This document shows, one piece after another, positions 24,401 to 36,400 of a DNA stretch of 64,000 nucleotides; the first letter of the stretch is position 1, and the number at the start of each line of letters is the position of its first letter. This stretch comes from Angiostrongylus vasorum. Taxonomy: Eukaryota > Nematoda > Chromadorea > Rhabditida > Metastrongylidae. The notes below the pieces were generated by a model. It was not told the DNA's origin. It was given only the letters and a program-made list of their open reading frames with translations, and did no database searches. Both the position numbers and the translations under genes were made by a program. The stretch is taken from the NCBI GenBank assembly GCA_018806985.1, contig JADANN010000311.1, positions 682,001 through 746,000 on the forward strand, written 5' to 3'.

Positions 24401-27400
24401 TTCCCATTCCAGTTTTTCTGCTTTACTTTTGATTTGTTTAGCCCATTCGCGACGGTGTGGACGCTGTAGTATCTATACTTTGCGGCGCAAATGGACGATG
24501 TGGACACTGTAGTCTCTATAGTGTCTATCTTCACTTCATTAGTTTCTAGAATCTTTTCTTTACCGCACGCTGTAAATACACTCTTTAGCTAATAGAAAGC
24601 AGACCGAAATAGGTGCTTGCGAAAAAAATACGTTCTCTTCACTTAATAATCTTCAAAAAAAAAGATCTTTTTGGTTGAGTTCTTTACTCGGCGACCCGAA
24701 AGTGTGGCGCGTAGGGAAATCGCCTACTTGTAGGGAAATAATGCTGCGAGAACATTTTTTATCATGTTATGCAGTTATAGATGTGTAGTTAATTTCAGCA
24801 CAGTTATAAATTGTGTCTGGGAAGCGCTGAGCATCAACAATTTGTCCGTTCATTGATGTCATTTGTTGCTTCGCATATTTTAAAAAGGATCTCGTAATTT
24901 TTTCGCCGTTGTAACGAAAAAAAAACGCCCAAAAGCACTTCTTACCATCTCAAGGTTCAACAATTGACCCATTCACTCTTTCACATAGATAGCGAGGCTT
25001 AATTGGGCAGAGAATGACCAAATTTGAAACGTACTTAATTACTTACTTATCCACTTACTTACTTGATACTTGAACGGCCCATCTTCCCTGGTTGTGCGGG
25101 CCGCAGCATGTTCACCATTTTTCCGAGAATTGCTGGTTAAGCCACTGTGGTTCCCTGGAATCCCGAGGTCAGCCTGGCTAAAGTCTGCCCCAGGTCTTCA
25201 CCACCACGGACAGTCGTAGCTCTTGTGGATCACAGGGAAATTTGCCACCATGCGACTAGTTTGATAGCAGGACGGTGGTGGGTCCTGGTATTGGTTCCCA
25301 GGAAAGTCCATCTGTCTAGGCTTCCTGATGGAAACGCCGGACACCCTCTCAACTTGGGAGACCCTGCCAGGGGATGAATCCCCGCTGTAAATCGCAGTCC
25401 GACACCCATGAACACCTGCCAGCGACGATGAGGCAGTTAACCATTGGGAGGAATTTGAAACTATGAGTGAAATTGTGCATTTCATTCTTGATCGATTAAA
25501 CCAGTGCTATCCTTCGGTTTCATGAAGTAGACAAGTGTTAAGCTCTTATTACTTATAGGAGGCACCATTTAGAAGTGCAGTTACATTCTAAAAAATACGT
25601 ACCACATGAAGGGAACAAGTATGGGATCAAGCGTCCAAGTTGTATAGCTAGAGACTGCCTGCCATACACACAAGAATAGAGGCTATGCCTCTATATCTTA
25701 TCGAGAAACAGAAGTGTACCAGGAGCGACAGTTATATGCTGAATCAAGGTAGGCAGCTGCACACCAATAACTATGAGTGTGAACTACAACTGCAACGATA
25801 CTAAGACATAGGAAAACTCTTAAAAACTCTAAGGTGAGCTTTGAACCTAGTGTTACCTTACTTGGGGCTCACGTGCAATCCAATACACCAACCGAGACTT
25901 TGCTTGGCCTTTCTGTCAGCCATATTCTTACTGTATTGGTGATTTTACTACACGAAACCCACCTGAGATACCCAGTTTTGTTCATATCTCAGTATCGGTT
26001 GTAGTTCACATAGTAACATGTCATGAAAAAATGGGCGATAAATGAGAGTTAAGAAACCATGAGTGTCTTCTTGAGGTAGTGACTCGTTCCCAGGAAAGTC
26101 TACCTGTCTTTTCCACCAGAGAACGTGTGAAGGGAATAAGTGGAAGCTCAATACAATCAGAGGAATAAACGGATATTTATTTTTGTTCCATAAACTACAA
26201 AATGAGCAAACAACCATTGCGACCAACAATGAGCAAACAACAATCGAAAAACAGCAATAATCCCATAGTACTTGAGTCATAGAACCGTCGATCGAGATTA
26301 TTAATTCCCAGGATCGTCTTTCTATTAACCTCGGCATTGGAATATGAATGCGTGGTTTTCTTGTTCTCGTGGCCTAGTAAATTGTATAACAGTGTACCCT
26401 TCCAGGCTCTGAAGAAGGCGATACTGCCGAAACGTCAGCTACTGTTGTATTGTATTGTGTTTTTCTATGGGAGATTATTAGTCTCAGTAGATCTCCCAGT
26501 CACCAAGGAAACATTAACTGGCTACTTGAAAGAGGGATCATATAACGAAACTATGGGAAGATTCATAAGAACTACTGGAAAAAGTGATTAAAATACTAAC
26601 AAGCTTCGTTGCGAGGAAGATGTCACATTATCCTCCGTCTCTTCACCTTCTTAATAACCAATCTGGCATGCTAGTTCGTCAAACGTGATTCTCAGCTCTA
26701 TAAACTTTAATAGATAAAGCGGAAGTCTGAGACTCAAAGCGAAACTTACTATGATAAAAGGCTAGAAAAAGAAGGCAAGAAGTCAGATAATGTAGCAACA
26801 CATAGTTAGTTACTGCAAGCTCAGAATGCTTAACCAAAGACCTGCTTCTTGTGTCTTCAGAAGCGTCATCATCGCCAACCAGCCAGAGTTCATGGAAAGC
26901 TAAGTGGACTTTTTTCTATTTCGGTCATACTTGGAATTTAAAGAATTATATCGTTGACCTGCACATAGTTGTAGATAGGGTTCTCAGGATTTTGGAAGCG
27001 TGCAACCTTCCATTATTAGAGCACCAAACCTGTAGACAGCAAACGCTGCCGTTTTCATTGAGAGAATAATCAGTATCGAAGGGAGTTCCCAAGATGCTAA
27101 TTAGTTTGTTCTGTTCGTGAGTTTACACGATGCGAGTAAAAAATGTTTATTGTCGCTAACGTTTCGCCGCCGTCCTCCTCGGAGTTGTAGTGATTCTAGT
27201 CGAGCGTCCACAGTGACAAACATTATACTTACTTGAATACTTGAATGGTTCGTCCTCACTGGTTGTGCGGGCCCCAGCACAATCTCCATTTTTCGGAGAT
27301 TTGCTGGTTAAGCCATTGTGGTTTCCTGGAATCAAGAGGTCAGCATGGCCAAACTCTCCTTCAGGTCTTCATCACTACAGGTAGCGGCAGACTCTATGGA

Positions 27401-30400
27401 TATGGATCAGAGGGAGATTTGCCGCCACGCGATTTTGATACCAGGAAAATTTCCATGAAGAAATTGGTGGTATCATAGGCCACAACAATTGTTAGTTCAA
27501 GGGGATTTCTTACATTTTACCTTCGCTTTCATTTTGCCTTTGGACAGTCATGCATTAGTATGAGTGTACAAACTACTAGCAAAGTCGCCAAGATGTAGGT
27601 GATCATGAGACTCATGCTTGCAAACTTAATACCCATTTGGATGGCCACAGCCAGCCCCAGAAATCCGGAACATGCTGTGGACAGTAGACTCAAATCATGG
27701 CGGTTTTGAAGGCGAATGCGACGAAACATTAACCACAACAAACATTTCATAATTATCTCAGACGAGCTCGCGAATAGAGAAAAAAACTGCTTATCATGCC
27801 CGAATTTAAACAGAAGTTTCCTTTTAAAATATTGCTTACTATTTTGTTCAAATGCTAGCAGCAGTGACATATCTTAACCCATTTAAAATCAGAAACTGGC
27901 TACCATTTACAAATCCCTTTAACCTGTATACGGAGATCAATTTAAAAAATTAAGCTCTGCGTTTTTAATTAAAAATTCATAAGCTGTCTCTGTATAAAAG
28001 CGAGGAAGTTTGCTGTACAGCAGCAATGCTCACTGGTTTGGATGTTTCCGTTTGATGTTGGTTGTTGGCGCTGGAAGACAGTTCAAGAATGGAAATGTTA
28101 AAAATAGCACAACAAGGCTCGTAAAGTAGAAATAGTATGAAAGCCAAAATGGAAAAGGGCTTACCTTCTTGCTCTGAACGGTGACGGAATCTCGAACACG
28201 TGAAATGTCGTCGGATCCCTGAGTAAAAATAGAAAAAATACAGGGCATTTAGAAACGTGTGAATAAAAAAAACACGCGACAAATAGTAACGGTGACATAT
28301 ACAGATTTAGAACAGCTGAATACAGTCTTATTATAACGTTATGTAGCGCGTATTGAACATATCCCGACTAGAAATCGGAACAGCAAAATAAGTAGTAAGT
28401 GTAAGGAAAAACAACCAGTTTCTTTGTTTGCAAGCTCCTCAACCTCTCAAATCTTCAGTCGACAAAAGAAATTCCAGAATTCATTATTAAAATTAAATTA
28501 TAGTTATAATTATGAAGGACTATTAATTCCCAGAAAAAACAACATCGTACAATAAATGAGCCATAGAAAAACTGCATGCTGCACTATGGAAGGCATACAA
28601 TGTTCAGTTTCCACTCAGTAACCCATTATTATTCCATTTAGTGTCAATATGATGATTTCTTAATGGCACCTTGAACGCGTAGGTGTTGTGCCAATAAAGA
28701 AATTACAAGCGAAGCTCAACTTTACTAACAAAAAAACAAAGAAAAAACCCAAGTGGTGGTAGCAGTCCCTGTTGTATCATTGCCAATATTACCAATTGCA
28801 ACATAGTAAAGCGCGGAATACAAAGCATATGTATCCAAAAAAAATGCAGCAAACTCACTTCAGAAAATAAAAACGTTAAGACAGGCGAAACGAAGGACCG
28901 GCATGGTGTGGTGGTGAACACGTTACTCACCGCAAAAGGCCATAGCGCGTTCGTTCACCACAGCAGACACCTGCGGTGCGGAGTTTTGCAAATATCTCAG
29001 CATCATTGAAGTTATATTTCGCAATATACCCTATCATTAAAAAGACTAGGCAGTAAATATTAACCTAAAAACGTTAAGGTTAACACTTCCGAAGTCTCCT
29101 ACTTAATGACAAACAACAGCGCATCAGTGAAAAAACAGCGATGGTAGCATGTATCGATTGGCATCGCGACGAGGCGGGCACGAGTTTACCGTAGCCGACG
29201 GAAAATTGCTGATATTCCATAGGGCCCATTGCGCGTCGTGAATGGGTTGAACGAAATTGTTCGCCCCTACGCGGTGCAGCACCCCCTTAGTACTATATGA
29301 ATAGCGCATCCCCTTAGTTCACTTTTTGGTGAAATATAAAAAAAATGTGACACTTTTGATATGATTGGTAGTCTTCACTTTCAAGTAAAATCGCTTTTTA
29401 GGCGTTATATGTCGAGGCTCTCTACACTATCACTCACAAGGTTGGTAAGGAAGAGTGCGAAAGCAAGGAGAATTTGTATAAGTATGTACGCTCGGCTTTT
29501 CAAGTGGACACACAGTTGCATAATACACTCATGGAAAAAAGCCAAACAAAATAAGGTAAAGAGATATCTAATTTCATTGAAAGTAAAAAAAACTCCATCC
29601 GTGTCTGCTTTTGAAGTCATAATTGTTTTCCATCAGCCTCCAGTCATTCTTCTGAACGTTCTTCTTCTTGAAGCCAAAGATCTCATCGCAAAGGACGTCA
29701 ATGGTTCGTAAATCACTTATTTTCTTCCTCTGCCCGTGCTCAATTTTTTTCCGGCTTTTATAAATGTTTTAAAGTGATAAGTTTGGACGTGTAGTTAAGC
29801 TTATAAGTCCCAAAGGCTATGTCACAACATGTTGTCGATTTCCTGTGCAATCTCCGTTTTCGAACATCCTGAATTGCTCATGACTTCAGTTCGCGTTTTT
29901 GATTTCCAATTTGTGTATTTGCAGTATTCAGGATTTAGCGACCCATTTGCTATGATGGGTGTCGTTCCTGGAAAACGAGAGATGCCAGAAGTTATCGATG
30001 CAAATGAAGACGAACCTCTCAGATCTCCAAAGAATCAGGTTTTTACTTTTTTTTTCTTTCTTGCATGGGCAGACAAAAGCAAACATTTTTGATGTATGCT
30101 TCGCAGAAGTTTTCACTTTTCGCGCTAACAATGCAGATGGTCTATAATCTTAGTTGAAGTCACGAACTTCACTCAAGACCATTTTTCTTCGGCGTATTTA
30201 GAGTAGAATCTTTTTTCGGAATTAGATCACGCTACAAAGTAGGTTGTTTGTTGCGACGTTGAGCTCCCAACTTTATATGAATACTAAGTCGTTGCGAATA
30301 TTAGTTCTTGTAGCTGCCACGCGAGACTTTTTTCCGAACTGTCGTGAACAACCTCGAGTTTGGGTTATAACAGTTTATAGCAATAACAAATATCTGATAT

Positions 30401-33400
30401 GTGACGATATGTGGTTAGGGTGGGTGTATACGAGCGAGATTGAAATGAGAACAAGTGATACAATTGAAGGAAGCTAGGTGGACACTGGAGTTGGAGCAGT
30501 CACTGAGGAACTGAGGGATTGGATGGGCACTGGGCGAACGCTACGAACACTTGAAGACGAATGGCCTTCGACTCTCCCTGTATTCGTTCTGTCGTGGGTG
30601 GAGCTTTGCCAGAGGGAACTAAAGACGGCGCCTAGAGGGAGACGTTCTAAAGGTTTTTTTTCTACTAGCACAATCTGATAGAGCTACATGTGAAAGTAGC
30701 GCAGCTGCTCGTTCGGAAACTTCTTTGGAAAGGTAGATGCTGAAAAGTACATTCAGCTGACTGCTGTTGATTTTGTGCCCGAATTCCGCCACCTGCGAGG
30801 AAACTGCATGAGGTAGTGGCTAAGAGGCAATTAAGAGAAGATGCGAAGATAGATTTAAGATAGTTACAGGTGAACAACGAACACACACTAATATAGAAAA
30901 TAGGAATAAGGTCACCGGAAACAGTATTCGAAACGTTTTACACAGAGAACATTCCTATGTTGGTGAAGATTGTTCTCTATATTGTTAATATGTCGACATA
31001 ATCATTAACCGAGATAAAAGACGGTAAGCAACGACATGGCAATGACACCGTTTGAAGATAAATGGGTGAATCATGGGAAAGAATTTTAACAAAATAGAAG
31101 AAAAAAGCACAAGAGAAAAAAAATTTCAAAGCGTTGTGTAACGAAGCGGAGCACGAAGAAGAAAAAAATGGGAAAAAAAACAGGAGGAAAAGTCGCTGCG
31201 TTTTTTTTTCGTTATTGGCCTGTCCTTCTCTGTTAATAATTTTGCAAACAGATGATTAGAAACAGAGTTATTATGTCCTTTTTATCAAATTTGGGTTTGC
31301 TTAATAATTGAAGGAAGTAGGGCTATAATGACACTTGCACTCTTGAAAGTAGTACGGTGAGCGGAACCACGTCATCTTAAGAATCCACAGCTTAAATTTT
31401 AGTATCGAATTTGCTGTCAATGTGCTTAAGACGTAATTAATTGACTATGCTTTCTAAAATCCTATTTGTTATTTGCAAATTATTGCAGCAAAAGCGCGAC
31501 AGCGTCCTCCACAGATTTGGTGGTTCATTTCGTCGAAAAGTTGGAAAGAAGACCTCTAAGATATGTTCACTCTCACTCCATAAAAGTAGGCTAAATTTTG
31601 TAACAGTTTGCAACAGTAGATTTTTAGTGGTCAGACGGTGGTACCATACCGGCAAAGCTGATTAAAGCGAGCTCGGTCCAGAAAAAAACATTGAATCCTC
31701 AGTGGAATGAAAAAATTTCTGTTCATAGTGGATGATGTCCAAACGGATCGATTTCACATGGACATATGGTAGGCATTGTAGTTCCGATATTGGTTTATGA
31801 TACAGACTTTTTTTCTTTCAGATACGAATATTTCTATATGAATTTCACATTAATTCTATTCTTTGATTTGACTAGTCGGAAACCTGGGCAGCACAGTAGT
31901 AGAGAGGAGATTCGGTAATATGTTCAAGGTCCTAGTTCAGCACTGAACTAAGCTAGCCTATTCACAGCCACAAACTGCTGACAAACTTGTGTCTGAAGAA
32001 ATACCTCCGATTCAAAAAGCTGGTAACTGCCCGTCTTTAAGAGTAGGAAGCACTGTAGCACTGCTATCCTAGGATTCCAGGGAGAATAAAATCAATCAAT
32101 ATTAACGAAATTCACAGATAAAGCCGAAATCCTCAAGCATTAAGCCAGCCAGTGAAAAAGTGCTGGAATCCGTTTTAGTCGGATCATGTAAAAAAATTCT
32201 GTAATATTTCGAGTGTTGCCCATTGTCGATCTACGTTCGTCGATTCAATTCCTCAAATTAAGGGATCATGATGACGAGGAACAATCTGTTTTTGGATGCC
32301 GTCTCGTCCTTAAATCAAATCACTGGAGGATTTAAGGTGAATCTAGCAGTAGTTTTTTGGAAATATTCCCTTTTTCTTTCGGCTTTCCGTAAGCGCAAGC
32401 AAGCACTTTTTATTTACAAAAGAAGAAGAAGAAGTAGAAAACAAGTGTTTCGCCGAAGATCATGGATTTTTTCTTCATATAATAATCATATGATCGTTTC
32501 GGGAATATCGGAAATTTCACTATGAGGCAAGGTTCTTAGGAATTTCTTTTTTGCCTCAGTTTAGAAGTTGGAATATCTTACTTATGCAGGAGAGGACAAG
32601 AGAATGCTTAGTAATGTGAAATTTTTACCCGGTTTTCTTTCAACCAGATAGAAGCGATTTCATAAAATGTTCCGCACCTGGTGTCCAGGGAAGAATAAAA
32701 TATAATAGTATAAACATTAATTGTTAAATAAAAATATCAGTTTAATGTTTACATAATTAATGATCACTTAACACCCTTTTCTATTTAATACTCAAGAATC
32801 ACTTGCGTTTTTTTCGTAGCGGCCATTATTTTGTGAAATGTGATTGAAGACGAACGTTACATAGGGACTCGGACGTTTCTTCAAAGAAGTCGCACAAAGT
32901 GCACGAGCTGATTCTGACAACACCACTGACGACTTCCTTGGATGTATCTCCATGAATCTAAGTGTGAGTGTGGAATTCATCAAGAAGGGAACATTAACTG
33001 GTTTACTTTACAGTTAGACATTATGGATGTTTAGGATATTCCTCCAGATGGCAAAGAGTACTGGTTTCCATTGCAGCCTCGCTCAGAGAAAAGCAAAGTG
33101 TCCGGTACCGTAAAGTTGAAGGCAAGCTTATATCTCAAGCAAAAAGTGGCTCTACTCATAAACACCTTATGGATTTCGTTTCCATTCATCACAAAATACT
33201 GATGGCGATGCTGGAGCAGTGAATAATCGGTTTGCCTGCTGATGGAACAAGAACCTGTTTCACTTTTTCTGGTTTTTGAGTAGGTGAAAATCGGCACAGC
33301 TCATTTGCTAGCGATGTGAAGTAATCACTGCCGTTTCGCTTGTATTCTACGCTAATCCTACGATCTATTCAAAAATTGCACAGCAATGAAAGACATTGTC

Positions 33401-36400
33401 ATACTTTTCCTTTCTCTCGAAGAAAAACTGGAGTGATTTCTGTTTTCTGATGATTAAAAGGTCCTTCATATTTTATTCTTCCTTTACTACTACTCTAAGC
33501 TGCCAAATTCCAGCTATGGTTATCCACACGTGAAGAACGGCTTGATACTGAAGAGGACGATTTGCTCGATGTTAAAGAACATATTGAACTTATGAGACAG
33601 TTCGCACTGCATGAGATTCGCCTTAGTGGGGCACCAGTTCGACTTTGGGATGGTGTGTTTCCCGATAAAGCAAACACTATTCTCCGGCAACATGCTGTGC
33701 AAGGGGATCTAACAGAAATTCATGCGGCTATGTGGTTAGCAACGTTGCTTCCATTATTTAATCAACATCTGTTTCATTAGAACATGAACGTTGAATGTAA
33801 ACTATGGTCTTATGCCAAATAAGAGAACACAGTTGTTAATCAATCTACAAAGTGTTCTCAAACATCAACGTTTTCCAACAAATTTCTACAATCTCTAAAG
33901 CCTTTAAAGCTTCTTCACTGTCTTATACAAGGAGGTATTTAGCCGATGGCTCGCATTCTATTCAATGATATCCATCGATGTATCGTTCTCTCTTCTTTCT
34001 AAAACTCTACAGAATATTCTAGATAAGTGGCAGCCAATGACGTTGGACAAGGTGAGTAGGAATTAGATGACAGAAAACATTTTTTTATCGGAAATACGGT
34101 TGCTTTCTGATTTCTGCAGTAGTACAACATTATACAGCTTGTCTTTATTCTCGTGCAATCTAGTCTTCGATTTACGAACGTAAAGTTTAGTTGTTCAGCA
34201 ATCGCGAGGTTGTTAAACAGCATACATTTACCTCCATAGAAAAACACAATACAATACAACAGTAGCTGACGTTTCGGCAGTATCGCCTTCTTCAGAGTCA
34301 TCAACAATATGCGACTATAATCAGCTGTTCTAATCTTCCTCATTGGCAGGCACGTAAAAAAAGCGGCTCTGAAGAAGGCGATACTGCCGAAACGTCAGCT
34401 ACTGTTGTATTGCATTGTGTTTTTCTGTGGAAGTAGATGTATGTTGTTTAACAACCTCGCGATTGCTGAACAAGAAAAACGACGCATTCATATTCCAATG
34501 CCGAGGTTAATAGAAAGTCGATCCTGGGAACCGTAGAAGTTTAGGCTGAGGAGGATATGCTGACAAATTCATTTTCTGCATTCGATTCATACTGCAAGAG
34601 GGCATTTGGTGAGCATCGTCGACAGTTCCATCCATCTAGGAGGAATGCAGCTGAGGAATTTGCCTGCTTGGTTAGGTAAGTGAAAAATCATCGTTGAAGT
34701 TAATTTGTACAGGTGCGAAGTATTCTCCGACGATGATAAGTTTTGCACGTGTAAAAATGAGTCTTAGTTTTCTTTTCAAACCCTTTATCTTAGTTTGTTT
34801 TATATAATATTGATTTGGTTAGTTTTGATATTACCTTCATTATTCTAATGCTATGATGTGGTCTATTTCGTTATGGTACTCTCCATTGGACCACATCACA
34901 GTAAATAGAAGGTTTTGCCTAACCGATGTCGCTGTTGTCCTAAAATTCTACACGGGATCAGACCACCATCTCCTTCGTGCAAGAATGTACTTCTCGCAGA
35001 AAAGCGAAAAAGCCGCTAAATTCAAAAACCGAAGTGCCAGAACCACCACAAACTGGGACTTATTCAATTCATTAGTCGGCTATTGGGAAGATGCTGTTGT
35101 CGATAACATCGACGAGGAATGCGATCGGCTCATTCAACATCTTCACGTTAGCGCTATGAAAGCTAAGAGTTCGAAAGTCACCAAGAGACGTCTGTCTCCA
35201 GAAACACTCGAGCTGACGACAGCGTGGAATTGCACGAGCTGCAGGCAACCGCGAACTAACGTCCGAACTTGCAAAACAATGAGGACAGGGCGATAAAAGA
35301 AGATCTCAAAGAGAGAAGAGCAGCAGTTGTGGTCGAAGTTGCAGAAGCTGGGAGAAACACCTACGAAATCTACCAAAATTTCGTCAATTACAAAACCAAG
35401 ATGATTGTTGCTCGGAAGGAACAGTAATAGCTTTCACAAAAGCAAAGGAGAAAATCAATCACGAATACTACTCAGATCTCTTCGATAGCCACGTCAACCT
35501 CCCGTCACATGAAATAAAGGAGACCGGATATGTTGCACCACCGGTTCTCCCTTCCGAAATCCGACATGCCATTTCGTCGGTGAAAAATCGAACAGCACCA
35601 GGTCTGGACAGGATAAGATCAGAACACCTAAAAAACCTTCTGCCAGTTCTCGTCTTCACAGTGGCTCGGCTCTTCACACGTTACCTGTCTGAATGCAAGG
35701 TCCCTACTCAGTGGAAGACCAGCAAGACAGTGTTATTGTTCAAGAAGAGTGACCTACACGATATCGACAACTGTCTGCCAATCTGCCTGCTGTCTGTCGC
35801 CTACAAACTTTTCACTCGAGTCATCTTAAACAGGATTGACAGAACACTGGACGAAAAACAGCCAGGTGAGCAAGCAGGGGTTTCGAAAAGGATTTAGTAC
35901 GATGGACCACATCGACACGATAACAAGGCTCATTGAAGTAGCGCGAGAGTACAGAAGACCGCTCTGTCTCACCTTCATCGATTCACAGAAGGCCTTTTGA
36001 TTCAACTGAGATAGAAGCAGTCATGGAAGCCCTTGATTGTCAAGGAGCCCCTACTCAGTACATAAATATTCTTCGTGAGTTGTACAAAAATTTTACAACC
36101 AAGATATCACCATTCTACAGTGATATTAACACCGACGTCAAAAGAGGGGTTAGGCAAGGAGATACCATCTCGCCAAAATTATTTACCGCCACCCTCCAGA
36201 ACGTCATGCGATCAATTGAATGGAATAATATGGGAGTGAAAATCGGTGGTCGGCAGTTACATCATCTTCGCTTCGCTGATGACACTGTCCTTATAACACA
36301 GAACATTAGCCAAGCAGAACGTATGCTTGCTGGCTTTGATAAAGCCTGTGGAAAGATTGGTCTTCGACCAAACCTCACAAAAAACGATGTTCATAAAGAA

